A stretch of 64,000 nt of DNA from assembly GCA_963712565.1 (NCBI GenBank), contig CAVQIP010000017.1:1-64000 (forward strand). Direction: 5' to 3'. Made by a program: the position numbers and the translations under genes. The notes below the pieces were generated by a model, which saw only the letters and a list, made by a program, of their open reading frames with translations, searched no databases and was not told where the DNA came from. Of this stretch, positions 1-9,029 are shown piece by piece. The stretch comes from VAZQ01 sp963712565 (GTDB lineage Bacteria; Pseudomonadota; Alphaproteobacteria; Rhizobiales; Xanthobacteraceae). How positions within the stretch are numbered: the stretch's first letter is position 1; each line of letters starts with the position of its first letter.

Positions 1-1
1 G

Positions 2-853
2 CTTTCCATGCGCGTGCTCTCGCGCACCTGGCAGATGCTGCTCAAGGGGATTGCCGAGGTCGCGGACGCGGGCCGCCCGCTGGCGGCGGCCGAGATGGTG
101 CTGGTGCGCATCGCCTATGTGGCGGATTTGCCGACGCCCGACGAGGTGATCCGCTCGCTCGACGAGAACGCGCCGGTCGCGCCGGCGCAGGGCCCCGCGC
201 CGGCGGCGCCGCGCTCGACACTAGCCGCCGCGCCACGCTCGGAGACGCCGCGTCCGGGGACACCGCGGGCCGAGACTTCGCGCGGCGCGCCCAGGGCGGC
301 GCTTGCGCCGGCCGGCGATCCGGTGGCGCGCCCGCCCGACACGCAGCCCAGTCCCCCGCCGCTCGTGATCGGCCGGTTCGAGGAGTTGATCGAGCTCGCG
401 GCGCAGAAGCGCGACCTCGGCGTCAAGCTCGCGCTCGAGCGCGACGTGCGGCTCGTTCGCTGCGAGGATGGTCGGCTCGAGATCGGATTGGAGCGGAGCG
501 CGGCGAAGACGCTGGTGCACGACCTCGCGCGCAAGTTTTCGCAATGGACCAACCGGCGCTGGATGGTCGTGGTATCGGCCGAACAGGGCCAGCCGACCGT
601 CAAATCGCAGAACGACGTGCGGCAGGCCGAGCTCAAGACCGGCGTGCGCGCCGATCCCCTGGTGCAGGCGGTGCTGGCGCGCTTTCCCGGCGCCGAGATC
701 GTGGACGTGCGCAAGAGCGCACCGGCGCAGGAGCTGCTGCCGGCCGGATTCGGCGAAGCGGTGGCGGAACTTCCAGCCGACGACGACGGTTCTGCTTTCG
801 GCGCCCAATCTGCATACGACGGCCGGTCGGACGGCGGGGATGGCGATGTTTGA
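2..853 (+). CDS. dnaX: DNA polymerase III subunit gamma/tau, C-terminal part (partial)
   Basis: This is the 3' end of the clamp-loader subunit that joins the polymerase III holoenzyme and loads the sliding clamp. The frame is open to the window edge, and the first ATG at position 8 lies inside the domain III text (LSRTWQMLLKGI), so the N-terminal AAA+ ATPase domain is upstream of the window. Visible are the end of the helical clamp-loader collar, a Pro/Ala-rich linker (about residues 50-115) and a C-terminal tau-like domain. ybaB follows 45 bp downstream, the usual dnaX-ybaB-recR order. The assignment rests on the domain III residues plus this context. Confidence 0.88.
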   Translation, partial: LSMRVLSRTWQMLLKGIAEVADAGRPLAAAEMVLVRIAYVADLPTPDEVIRSLDENAPVAPAQGPAPAAPRSTLAAAPRSETPRPGTPRAETSRGAPRAALAPAGDPVARPPDTQPSPPPLVIGRFEELIELAAQKRDLGVKLALERDVRLVRCEDGRLEIGLERSAAKTLVHDLARKFSQWTNRRWMVVVSAEQGQPTVKSQNDVRQAELKTGVRADPLVQAVLARFPGAEIVDVRKSAPAQELLPAGFGEAVAELPADDDGSAFGAQSAYDGRSDGGDGDV

Positions 854-898
854 CGGCGGCGTTCTGACGCCGTCCGTGTGGTGCGGGAGAGACGAGCG

Positions 899-1219
899 AT
901 GGCAGATTTCCTGGGTCTGATGAAGCAGGCCGCCGAACTCAAGTCCAAGATGGAGGCGATGCAGGCCGAGCTCGACCAGATCGAGATCGAGGGTACCGCG
1001 GGCGGCGGCCTCGTTGCGGTCAAGCTCTCCGGCAAAGGCGAGATGAAAAGCGTCAAGATCGACGCCTCGCTCATCAAGCCGTCGGAGAAAGAGATCGTGG
1101 AGGATCTCATCGTCGCCGCCCACGCCGACGCCCGGCGCAGGGCCGAGACGCTGTTGCAGGAAAAGATGAAGAACGTCGCGGGCGGCCTGCCGCTTCCGCC
1201 AGGGATGAAGTTGTTTTGA
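899..1219 (+). CDS. ybaB: YbaB/EbfC family nucleoid-associated protein
   Basis: A 106-residue protein of the normal family length. It opens with a helix (ADFLGLMKQAAELKSKMEAMQAEL), followed by the glycine-rich strand region and the C-terminal helix ending in PPGMKLF, which is characteristic of the family. Members are dimeric DNA-binding proteins that coat the nucleoid and are nearly always cotranscribed with dnaX and recR. The ATG at 899 is preferred over an in-frame upstream GTG at 878 because a purine-rich site (GGGAGAGACGAGCG) sits just in front of it and it gives the conserved N-terminus. Function in this organism is inferred from the family. Confidence 0.9.
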   Translation: MADFLGLMKQAAELKSKMEAMQAELDQIEIEGTAGGGLVAVKLSGKGEMKSVKIDASLIKPSEKEIVEDLIVAAHADARRRAETLLQEKMKNVAGGLPLPPGMKLF

Positions 1220-1271
1220 AGAACGTCTGACCGCTGGCAGCTCCGGCGGACACCGTCGGATGGAGGTGCCA

Positions 1272-1514
1272 GTGGAAAAAGAGATCGATATGCAGGCGTT
1301 GTCTGCCGCGGTCGCGGGATTTTTGGCGTGTCACATCCTTACGTGCCGCTTTCTGGTGCAGGAGGGAGTGGTCGACAAGGACCGGTTCACGTCGTTTCTC
1401 GAAGCCGCGATGGCGGAGATGGCTCCCGGCATCGAGGACAAGCGCACCTTGTTCAGCTTGCGTCAGTTGATCACCGCGTTACGCGCGCCGCTGTCATCAC
1501 AAGCGGCGCAATAA
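1272..1514 (+). CDS. Small hypothetical protein between ybaB and recR
   Basis: An 80-residue protein I do not recognise. It has a short hydrophobic N-terminal stretch (AAVAGFLACHILTCRFLV) and a helical, acidic remainder. The GTG at 1272 is chosen because a GGAGG lies five bases upstream (1262-1266). An in-frame ATG at 1260 would overlap that site, and another ATG is at 1290. The gene lies on the same strand within the dnaX-ybaB-recR cluster, 36 bp before the recR start, so cotranscription is likely. Nothing in the sequence indicates a function. Confidence 0.55.
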   Translation: MEKEIDMQALSAAVAGFLACHILTCRFLVQEGVVDKDRFTSFLEAAMAEMAPGIEDKRTLFSLRQLITALRAPLSSQAAQ

Positions 1515-1550
1515 CTCATCGCGAATTCATCGCGCAGCCCATCGTTCCTG

Positions 1551-2156
1551 ATGCCTGTCGCCGCCGCCGGACCCGAGATTGAGCGGCTGATTTAGCTGCT
1601 CGCGCGCTTGCCCGGGCTCGGGCCTCGCTCGGCGCGGCGCGCCGCGCTCTTTCTGATCAAAAAGCGCGATCAGATCATGGCGCCGCTGGCCGCGGCGATG
1701 CGTACGGCACTCGAGAAAATCGAGATCTGCCAAGTGTGCGGAAATATCGACACGCAGAATCCGTGCACGGTGTGTACCGACCAACGACGCGATGGCAGCA
1801 TCATCGTCGTGGTCGCCGATGTTGCCGACCTTTGGGCGCTCGAGCGCGCACACGCGATCAATGCGCGCTATCACGTCCTCGGCGGTACGCTCTCGCCGCT
1901 CGACGGCATCGGTCCGCAGGACCTTTCGATCGATGCACTGGTGGCGCGCGCCCACGATCCGGCGGTCACGGAAGTCATTCTCGCGCTCAACGCCACCGTC
2001 GACGGCCAGACCACCGCGCACTACGTCACTGATCTCCTGCACGGCGCCAATGTGAAAGTGACGCGCCTCGCCCACGGCGTGCCGGTCGGCGGCGAGCTCG
2101 ATTATCTCGACGAAGGCACGCTCGCTGCGGCGATCCGCCAGCGGACGACGTTCTAG
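1551..2156 (+). pseudogene. recR: Recombination mediator RecR, interrupted by an in-frame TAG
   Basis: RecR works with RecF and RecO to load RecA on gapped DNA. Read from the ATG at 1551, the frame gives PEIERLI, then TAG at 1593-1595 (codon 15), then LLARLPGLGPRSARRAAL. The family has glutamine (CAG) at that place, so one C-to-T change explains the stop. The remaining 186 codons are intact: four-cysteine zinc module (Cys60, 63, 72, 75 counted from 1551), then a full Toprim domain (EVILALNATVDGQTTAHYV) ending at 201 residues, the usual length. Without readthrough, translation could restart only at TTG 1608 or ATG 1677, losing part or all of the helix-hairpin-helix that grips DNA. The alternative is a sequencing error. 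Confidence 0.8.
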
Positions 2157-2451
2157 CGGCAGCTGGGCCAGTTCCGGTCATCGGATTGAGTTGCTTTCCC
2201 TGCCGTCCGCCCCGCGCCGGCAGCCTATGCTCCCGTACGCAGGGAACCGCGGCAAAAAGCGCTTGCGGTGCGCCTTACCGACCGCGACCGTTCGTGCGGG
2301 TGCTGACTCAGATCGCAGCGAAGTGCGCGTCAACATGCGCCGTTTGAGGACGCTCCTGCTCGTGATAGCCTATTATAACTCGATAGAAATCGCGGTTGCA
2401 GCGATCACGAGTTTGCGCGTTTGCGAGGGACGCGCAGCAGCGGAGGGAAAC
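2157..2451. other. Intergenic region upstream of a Bug-type binding protein
   Basis: About 295 bp without a convincing gene. An open frame continues upstream of the binding-protein start, but it does not match the family and lacks a signal peptide. An AT-rich patch (TATTATAACTCGATAG, near 2372-2387) stands out from the GC-rich surroundings and could belong to a promoter, though no well-spaced -35 box was seen. A ribosome binding site (CGGAGGGAAAC) closes the region. Confidence 0.4.
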
Positions 2452-3432
2452 ATGAAGCCATATCGACATTGGTCCAGCATTGCGTGCCTGGTCGCGCTAT
2501 GCACGGCCGCGGCCGTCGAAGCGCGTGCACAGGCGCAAAGCTATCCGAACAATCCGGTGAGGCTCATCTCGGATGCGGCGCCTGGCAGCGCCATCGACAC
2601 GAGCCTGCGAATCATCGCCGACGGATTGAGCCAGCACTGGGGTCAGCAAGTCGTGGTCGTCAACCAGCCGGGTGCCAGCGGCGCGATCGCGGCCAAGGTG
2701 GCCGGCGAAGCTGCGCCCGACGGCTACACCCTCTATGCGCCGGCTCTGTCGGTGTTCTTGACCGTACCCGGAAAAGCGCCAAATCTGCCACTCGAGCTGC
2801 CGCGCGACTTCGTCGCGATCGGATTTACCGCGGAGCAGCCGATGGCGATCGGAGCGTCGACGACGCTCGGTGTCGCCACCTTGCCCGAATTGATCGCGCT
2901 GGCGAAAAAGCGGCCAGGGGACATTTCCTATGCCGTGAGCGGTATCGGAAGATTGACCCACCTGACCGGCGAGTTGCTGCAGATGCGCGGCGACATCAAG
3001 CTGCAGATGGTTCCCTATAGCTCGACCCAGTCGCTCAGCGATGTCATCGCCGGCCGCGTTCCGCTGGTCATTGAAGGCTATACCGGCCTAGCGGGCGCGT
3101 TCCAAACGGGTTCGCTCAAGGCGCTTGCGATTGCCTCGGCGCAGCGTTTGCCGAGCTCGCCCGACTTGCCGACCTTTGCCGAAACGCTGCCCGGCTTTGT
3201 CGCTACCGGCTGGCAAGTCGTGGTGGCGCCGCGGGGCACGCGGGAGGCGATCGTGAACAAGGTGAGCGAGGACCTGCGCGCCGTGGTCAGCAAGCCCGAG
3301 TACAAGGACAAGCTCGCAGCGCGCGGCTCTTATGTCCGCCCGATGACGCCAGCGCAGGCCGTCGCTTTCATCCACGAGCAGCAGCGGATGTGGAAACCGG
3401 CGCTCGATCGGATCGCGCAACTGACAAAATGA
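2452..3432 (+). CDS. Tripartite tricarboxylate transporter substrate-binding protein (Bug/TctC family)
   Basis: A 326-residue periplasmic solute receptor of the Bug family, which captures small carboxylates for TctAB-type permeases. An N-terminal signal peptide ends near ARAQA, and the mature protein starts with the family opening YPNNPVRL. The glycine-rich loop is unusual (DAAPGSAID rather than PFPPGG). Later family landmarks are present: VNQPGASGAIAAK, APDGYTL, an internal LIALAKKRPGDISYAVSG segment and DLPTFAETLPGF. The ATG at 2452 is selected over an upstream frame extension because it follows GGAGGGAAAC and begins the signal sequence. No tctA or tctB lies nearby, so its membrane partner and ligand are unknown. 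Confidence 0.85.
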   Translation: MKPYRHWSSIACLVALCTAAAVEARAQAQSYPNNPVRLISDAAPGSAIDTSLRIIADGLSQHWGQQVVVVNQPGASGAIAAKVAGEAAPDGYTLYAPALSVFLTVPGKAPNLPLELPRDFVAIGFTAEQPMAIGASTTLGVATLPELIALAKKRPGDISYAVSGIGRLTHLTGELLQMRGDIKLQMVPYSSTQSLSDVIAGRVPLVIEGYTGLAGAFQTGSLKALAIASAQRLPSSPDLPTFAETLPGFVATGWQVVVAPRGTREAIVNKVSEDLRAVVSKPEYKDKLAARGSYVRPMTPAQAVAFIHEQQRMWKPALDRIAQLTK

Positions 3433-3523
3433 ACAAGAGGGGGCCGGTGCCAACCGATCCCCCGTTGCGGCGACGGCAAGGCGAGGGACGCTGCCTCCCG
3501 GCATCGGCTCATGAGGTGATGGC

Positions 3524-4900
3524 CTAGTCGTCCATCACGATGCGGGTCGGCTTGATCAGCTTGGCGAAATGTCCGCGTCGCTGCAGCCAGATGAGCAGCA
3601 CGAGGCTCGGCAGCGCGGTCAGCGCGCTGATGACGAAGAATATCGGCCAGCCCGCGCGTTCGGCGATGAAACCCGCTCCTGCCGACAGGTAGGTGCGCCC
3701 CACCGCCGCGAGCGCGGTGAGCAGCGCGTATTGCGTTGCCGTGTGCAGCGGGTTGTTGCACAACGCGGAGAGATACGCGACGAAGATCACGGTTCCGATC
3801 GCGCCGGTGAAGTTCTCGACGATGATCGTCACCGTCAGCGCCCAGAGGTTGACGCCGACCACCGCCTGCCAGGTGAAGATCAGGTTCGACGCCATCTGCA
3901 GGAACGCGCCGATCCAGAGGCTCGTGACCAGCGGATAGGCGCGCGCCAGCGCCCCGCCGGCGAAGCCGCCGATCAGGGTCGCCGCCAGTCCGACGCCCTT
4001 GACGATGGCGGCGTAATCATTGCGGGAAAATCCAAGGTCGATCACGAACGGTGCCGTCATCGCGCCGGCGAATGCGTCGCATAGCTTGTAGAGCACCACG
4101 AAAGTGAGGACGACAATCGCCATGTCGCGGGTGAGGAATTCGGCGAAGCTGCCGTAGGCGGCGTGAGCCACGCGCACGAGCGGGTTCTCGCGCGCATGCG
4201 CGGCGTGGTCGGCGGCGGCGGCGGCGGATTTTTCCGGCTCGGTGGCGATCAGCGCGGTCGCCATTCCGATGACGACCAGCGCCGCCATGGCGAGGTAGCC
4301 CGCGGTCCAGGCCCCGCCTTTGCCGAGGCCGAAGTCTTCAAATCCGCTCACCAGGAACAGCGTGCCAGCGGTCGAGGCCAGCATCCCGATCCGGTAGGCC
4401 GCCACATAGGAGGCCATGCCGGCGGCCTGCTCGCTTTCGGACAGGCTTTCGATGCGGAAGGCGTCGATGACGATGTCCTGCGTGGCGGAGGCGGTGGCGA
4501 CGAATACCGCTGCCGCGAACACCACGTACCAGTGGGCGCGGGCGGGATCGCACAAGCCGAGCAGAACGATCGAGACGATCAGGAGCAGTTGCGAGAACAC
4601 CAGCCAGCCGCGCCGCCGTCCGAGCAGCGTGGACAGCACCGGGACGTCGAGCGCGTCGACGATCGGCGCCCACAGGAACTTGATGGTGTAGGGCGTACCG
4701 ACGAGCGCGAACAAGCCGATGGTGCCGAGATCGACGCCCGCTTCGCGCATCCAAACCAGAAGCGTCGAACCCGACAGCGCCAGCGGCAGCCCGGCGGAGA
4801 AGCCGAGGAAGAGCACGATCAATACGCGCGGTTTGGAATAGACCGCGAGCATGTCGGCGAAGCTCGGACGGGCCGGCGCGGCGTCGGGCGTTACGGTCAT
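3524..4900 (-). CDS. ampG: AmpG-like muropeptide permease (MFS transporter)
   Basis: A 458-residue inner-membrane protein with about twelve hydrophobic segments. The N-terminal third carries AmpG landmarks: FLGFSAGLPLALSGSTL, a cytoplasmic loop with GTPYTIKFLWAPIVDALD, and the basic GRRRGWL motif before TM4. AmpG imports GlcNAc-anhydroMurNAc peptides released during wall turnover, so recycled peptidoglycan would re-enter the cytoplasm here. The window also holds a lytic transglycosylase and dapD/dapE, which fits an active recycling theme, but these are not linked in an operon. The gene is divergent from the Bug gene at 5030 across a 129-bp spacer. The precise substrate is inferred. Confidence 0.8.
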   Translation of the reverse strand: MTVTPDAAPARPSFADMLAVYSKPRVLIVLFLGFSAGLPLALSGSTLLVWMREAGVDLGTIGLFALVGTPYTIKFLWAPIVDALDVPVLSTLLGRRRGWLVFSQLLLIVSIVLLGLCDPARAHWYVVFAAAVFVATASATQDIVIDAFRIESLSESEQAAGMASYVAAYRIGMLASTAGTLFLVSGFEDFGLGKGGAWTAGYLAMAALVVIGMATALIATEPEKSAAAAADHAAHARENPLVRVAHAAYGSFAEFLTRDMAIVVLTFVVLYKLCDAFAGAMTAPFVIDLGFSRNDYAAIVKGVGLAATLIGGFAGGALARAYPLVTSLWIGAFLQMASNLIFTWQAVVGVNLWALTVTIIVENFTGAIGTVIFVAYLSALCNNPLHTATQYALLTALAAVGRTYLSAGAGFIAERAGWPIFFVISALTALPSLVLLIWLQRRGHFAKLIKPTRIVMDD

Positions 4901-5029
4901 GGTTCAGCCATCGTTGAATTGGCGCATGCACACAAGCCTGCGATTGCGGCGAAAAGTGATCGGGCGTAGCCTGATGCTTCGTCTTCAGGTCGATCGCAGA
5001 ATATCGGCCAATGGCGGGAGGAAAGCGCG

Positions 5030-6004
5030 ATGAAATCTAACGCTCTTGGAACCGTGTTGGCGGCCGGATTTGCCCTGGCGGCAGCGGTCGTCTCCGCGCC
5101 GGCGCAGAATTTTCCGGCGCGGCCGGTGACCTTGATCGTGCCGTGGCCCGCCGGCGGCAGCACCGACGTCAGCATGCGCGCGCTCGCGACCGCGACCGAA
5201 AAGCATCTCGGGCAGTCGATCGTCATCGAGAACCGGCCGGGCGGCTCCGGCACGCTTGCCCCGGGCCAGATGGCCGCGACCGCAAAGCCCGACGGTTACA
5301 CGATCGCGCAGATTCCGATTACGGTCTTCCGCTTTCCGTTCATGACCAAGACCACATTCGACCCGAGCACCGATTTCACCTACATCATCGGCGTCAGCGG
5401 CTACACCTTCGGCGTCGTGGTGCGAGAGGACGCGCCGTGGACGACGTTCCAGCAGCTCGCCGCCGATGCGAAGGCCAATCCCGGCAAGATCAACTATGGA
5501 ACGCCGGGCGCCGGCACCAGCCTGCACATCACGATGGAGCAGATCGCCAAGCAGCAGGGCATCAAGTGGACCCACGTCCCGTTCAAGGGCAACGCCGATG
5601 CGATGAACGCGCTGCTGGGTGGTCATATCCATGCGGTCGCGGATTCGAGCGGATGGGCGCAGCTGGTCAATGCCGGCCGGTTCCGGCTGCTGGTGACCTG
5701 GGGCGCCGCCCGCACGAAAAACTGGCCGGATGTTCCGACCCTGCGCGATATCGGCATCGACATGGTCTCGAACTCGCCCTTCGGCATTGCCGGTCCCAAG
5801 GGCATGGAGGCGAGGACCGTCAAGGTTCTGCACGACGCCTTCAAGAAAGGGCTGGAGGAGCCCGCCTACGCCGCGACCATGGCCAAGCTCGATCAGGAAC
5901 TCTTCTACCTGAGCAGCGAGGACTACCAGAAATTTGCGCTGCAGCAGATCGACGAGGCCCGACGGTTTATTGCCGAGCTCGGGCTGGGGCCAAAGCAGGA
6001 ATAG
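5030..6004 (+). CDS. Tripartite tricarboxylate transporter substrate-binding protein (Bug/TctC family)
   Basis: A 324-residue exported receptor with a cleavable signal peptide (residues 1-25, ending APAQN). It has the canonical family start FPARPVTLIVPWPAGGSTD and then IVIENRPGGSGTLAPGQMA and KPDGYTIAQIP. A strong GGGAGGAAAGCG precedes the ATG. It stands alone between the AmpG-like gene and rmuC. No permease genes accompany it, so it must share a TctAB partner encoded elsewhere or act in another way, for example as a ligand sensor. The ligand, probably a small carboxylate, cannot be read from sequence. Confidence 0.88.
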   Translation: MKSNALGTVLAAGFALAAAVVSAPAQNFPARPVTLIVPWPAGGSTDVSMRALATATEKHLGQSIVIENRPGGSGTLAPGQMAATAKPDGYTIAQIPITVFRFPFMTKTTFDPSTDFTYIIGVSGYTFGVVVREDAPWTTFQQLAADAKANPGKINYGTPGAGTSLHITMEQIAKQQGIKWTHVPFKGNADAMNALLGGHIHAVADSSGWAQLVNAGRFRLLVTWGAARTKNWPDVPTLRDIGIDMVSNSPFGIAGPKGMEARTVKVLHDAFKKGLEEPAYAATMAKLDQELFYLSSEDYQKFALQQIDEARRFIAELGLGPKQE

Positions 6005-6017
6005 CCAACGCGTGCGG

Positions 6018-7157
6018 CTATTCCCCGGCCTGCAGCCGGCGCGGCAGCGGGGCGGGGATGACGACCGCCTCGGCGGCGGGCACATGCTCGCCGTCGAACT
6101 CGACCTCCTGGATGCGCGCGCCCCGTTTCTCGATCTTTTCCGCCGAGATGAGAATTTGCCGCACGTCCTCGTTGGCCTGGCCGAAATGCTGCTGCAGCTT
6201 CAACACCCGCTCGTGCAACCGCTTGAGGTCGTCCATGAGGTGGCCCACCTCGGCGTGAATCTGATCGGCCGCCTCGCGCATGCGGGCGTCCTTTTGAATC
6301 TGCTGGATGACCTGGATAGCGAGCATCAGCAGCGATGGTGAGACAATGACGACCTTGGCGCGGAACGCCTTCTGCACGATGTCGTCGAAGCCGTCGTGCA
6401 ACTCGGCGTAGACGGATTCGGACGGCACGAACATCAACGCCAGGTCCTGCGTCTCGCCCGGGATCAGGTATTTGTGCGCGATGTCGCCGACGTGCCTTGC
6501 CAGGTCCTGGCGCAGGCGCGAGGCGGCCTGCTTGCGCTCATCTTCGGTCTTGGCGTCGCGGAACGCGGTGATCGCTTCGAGCGGAAATTTGGCATCGATC
6601 GCCAGCGGGCGGTTGTCCGGCAGGAATACCGCGCAGTCCGGCCGGCACTTGTTCGAGAGCGTGAATTGGAACTCGTAGCAGCTCTTCGGCAGCCCATCCT
6701 GCACGATGAGCTCCATGCGCCCCTGGCCGAATGCGCCGCGCTGCTGCTTGTTGGCGAGCACGCTTTGCAGCGAGCTCACCTGCGACGCCAGATCGGTGAT
6801 GTTCTTCTGGGCGCTGTCGATCACCGCGAGCCGCTCGTTGAGCTTTTGCAGGCTCTCGACCGTATGCTGGCGGGTCGTGGTCATCGATTGGTTCAAGTGA
6901 TGCGTCACCGAGTCGAGCCGCTCGTTGACCGCGCGATGAAGCTCGGCCTGGCGGCCGGCCAGCATGTCGCGCATCGCCTCGATGCGCACGGCGGTCTCCG
7001 CCTGCAGCCGCGCGAGCTCGACCAGCTGGCTATCGGCGGCGCGCAGGTCGCGTCGCCGCAGCGCCCGCACGGCGACCACGATCAGCGCCGCCACTGCGGC
7101 CAGCGCCGCCAGCGCGATCACGAGCACGCCGGCGAGGGTGAGAAGATTGTCGGCCAT
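6018..7157 (-). CDS. rmuC: DNA recombination protein RmuC
   Basis: A 379-residue RmuC family protein. One N-terminal transmembrane helix (residues 8-33) is followed by a coiled-coil region (about 45-140, rich in Arg/Glu/Leu). The RmuC nuclease-like domain contains AIDAKFPLEAITAF, GDIAHKYLIPGETQDLALMFVPSESVYAEL and PSLLMLAIQVIQQIQKDARM. RmuC limits inversions at short inverted repeats, probably as a nuclease, and its domain resembles a restriction-endonuclease fold. It lies convergent to the upstream Bug gene (13-bp gap) and divergent from def, as in related genomes. The role is from family knowledge. Confidence 0.92.
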   Translation of the reverse strand: MADNLLTLAGVLVIALAALAAVAALIVVAVRALRRRDLRAADSQLVELARLQAETAVRIEAMRDMLAGRQAELHRAVNERLDSVTHHLNQSMTTTRQHTVESLQKLNERLAVIDSAQKNITDLASQVSSLQSVLANKQQRGAFGQGRMELIVQDGLPKSCYEFQFTLSNKCRPDCAVFLPDNRPLAIDAKFPLEAITAFRDAKTEDERKQAASRLRQDLARHVGDIAHKYLIPGETQDLALMFVPSESVYAELHDGFDDIVQKAFRAKVVIVSPSLLMLAIQVIQQIQKDARMREAADQIHAEVGHLMDDLKRLHERVLKLQQHFGQANEDVRQILISAEKIEKRGARIQEVEFDGEHVPAAEAVVIPAPLPRRLQAGE

Positions 7158-7313
7158 GCGGGCAACCTACATCGATTCGGAGCATAAGAACAAAATGTGA
7201 ACGATAAATCAATGCAGGTCGTGGCCAGGTCCACGCCGATGAGGCCCGCCGTCGCGGGGCGCCGGCAAGTTCTCCACATTGACCGATTTCCGCCGACTGC
7301 TTAAATCGCGGCC

Positions 7314-7835
7314 ATGGCGCGGCGCGACATTCTCATCCTGCCGGACAAGCGGCTGCGGCAGGTCTCCGATCCGGTGAAGAAAATCGACACCGGCATCCGC
7401 AAGCTGATCGACGACATGTTCGAGACCATGTACGGCGCGCCCGGGATCGGGCTCGCCGCCATCCAGGTCGGCATGCCCAAGCGCGTGGTCACCCTGGATC
7501 TCGCCAAGAAGGACGACCCGAAGAACCCGCTGGTCTTCATCAATCCGGAAATCCTCTGGATCTCGGAGGAAAAGGCGATCTACGAGGAGGGCTGCCTGTC
7601 GATCCCGGAATACTACGGCGACGTCGAGCGGCCCGCGCAGGTCAAGGTGAAATATCTCGATCTCGAAGGCGAGACGCGCGAGATCGAGGCCAATGGACTT
7701 CTCGCCACCTGCCTGCAGCACGAAATCGATCACCTCAACGGCGTCTTGTTCATCGATCATCTCTCCAAGCTCAAGCGCGACCGCGTGCTCAAGAAGTTCA
7801 CCAAGGCGCATAAGCGCGCGGCCGAACCGGCCTGA
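7314..7835 (+). CDS. def: Peptide deformylase
   Basis: A 173-residue metalloenzyme that removes the N-formyl group from nascent proteins. All three family motifs are visible: GIGLAAIQVG (44-53), EGCLSIP (92-98, with Cys94 as metal ligand) and QHEIDHLNG (135-143, with His136 and His140 as ligands and Glu137 catalytic). Length is typical. In related bacteria def directly precedes fmt, which adds the formyl group. Here fmt lies 1.8 kb further on, separated by an inverted binding-protein gene and a SnoaL-like gene. The ribosome binding site at the ATG is weak. Confidence 0.96.
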   Translation: MARRDILILPDKRLRQVSDPVKKIDTGIRKLIDDMFETMYGAPGIGLAAIQVGMPKRVVTLDLAKKDDPKNPLVFINPEILWISEEKAIYEEGCLSIPEYYGDVERPAQVKVKYLDLEGETREIEANGLLATCLQHEIDHLNGVLFIDHLSKLKRDRVLKKFTKAHKRAAEPA

Positions 7836-7922
7836 CGTTCCGACGGATTTTCCTCGGCCCGGAACGTCGTCGCGCAACGCCGTTGATCGGACGCGCCAAT
7901 GGCCGAGATCGCGGCCAGGGAT

Positions 7923-8906
7923 TTATTTGGACAGGAACTGCTCGGTGTAGGTCTTGCCCATCTCGGGCTTCGCCGGCAGAAGCTTGAGGTCGACATAGGA
8001 CGCGGCGAGCGTGTCGAGCGATTGTTGCCGGAACCGGCCGGTGCGCGAGATCAGCGGAAGCACGAGGTCGTAGAGCTCGGACACGATGTCCGCATCGTGG
8101 CTGGTGACCTCGCGCGCCACCTGCACCGTCTCGCTCTTGCGGGCGCGCACGTGGTCCACCGTCTCGAACCAGGCCGCGAGGAAACGCCGCACCGTATCGG
8201 GTTGCCCGGCGATCATCTTTTCGGAGGCGAAGATCACGTACATCGTCAGGTCTTTCACGCGCTCGCTGAAACGCACGACCACCTTGGCGTCGCCGCGCTT
8301 CTGCGCCTGCAGCCCGGTTCCGAGATCGGTCGTGATGCCGTCGATGTCCTTGGTCTTGAGCAGCGCGAAAGCCGGCCCGCTCGCCGAGGGGATGAGCTGA
8401 ATTCCTTCCGCGCCCCAGCCTTGCTGCCGCGACAGTTCCCTGGTCATCCATGCGGTCATGGCGAAGGGGCTCGAAACCGTGATGCGCTTGCCCTTGAGAT
8501 CGGCCGCCGACGCGACCGCGAGGTCCGGATGCACCACCAGACACAGGTCGAGCGGGGAATCCGACACCAAGGCAACCGCCCGCACGGGAGCGCCCTTGAA
8601 GATCATGGCCATGTCCGGCCCGGTATTGAATGCAATGTCGATGCTGCCGGCCGTCTCCGCCTGCACCAGCCGCGTGCCGCCGGTGAACGCGCTGATCTCG
8701 AGGTCGAGCCCGTGCTTCTTGAAAATGCCGGCGCGCACGCCGACGTCCAGCAAGGCGAACGTGAATGCGCCCGCGACCGGCTTGCCGAAGCGCACGACCT
8801 CGGCCGCGCAAACCCGCGTGAGCGGCAGCTGCGCGGCTGCACCTAACAGCGAGCCCAGGAGCACGATCAAGGTCGCCTTGGCGCGCCGGCTGCGGGGACG
8901 GCCCAT
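7923..8906 (-). CDS. NitT/TauT-type ABC transporter substrate-binding protein
   Basis: A 327-residue exported binding protein. A twin-arginine-rich signal region (residues 1-34, ending VCAAEV) leads into RFGKPVAGAFTFALLDVGVRAGIFKKHGLDLEIS, the typical start of the SsuA/TauA/NMT1-like group. Then follow VVHPDLAVASAADLKGKRITVSS and a family-typical helical C-terminus. Members bind sulfonates, nitrate, pyrimidine precursors or phthalate-type aromatics. The start is set at ATG 8906, preceded by AAAGGAATTCCG; the longer open frame upstream has no plausible site. No permease or ATPase gene adjoins. It is inserted, in reverse, between def and fmt. Confidence 0.82.
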   Translation of the reverse strand: MGRPRSRRAKATLIVLLGSLLGAAAQLPLTRVCAAEVVRFGKPVAGAFTFALLDVGVRAGIFKKHGLDLEISAFTGGTRLVQAETAGSIDIAFNTGPDMAMIFKGAPVRAVALVSDSPLDLCLVVHPDLAVASAADLKGKRITVSSPFAMTAWMTRELSRQQGWGAEGIQLIPSASGPAFALLKTKDIDGITTDLGTGLQAQKRGDAKVVVRFSERVKDLTMYVIFASEKMIAGQPDTVRRFLAAWFETVDHVRARKSETVQVAREVTSHDADIVSELYDLVLPLISRTGRFRQQSLDTLAASYVDLKLLPAKPEMGKTYTEQFLSK

Positions 8907-9029
8907 CGGAATTCCTTTCGCAACGCCGACGTTCGAACACTGGCCTTCGGTCGCAAATGTGTCAATCTGGGCAACGCTTGCGGTGCCGCGCGCGAGCGGC
9001 GGCGATCGAATGGCGGAGCAGGAGGGGCG

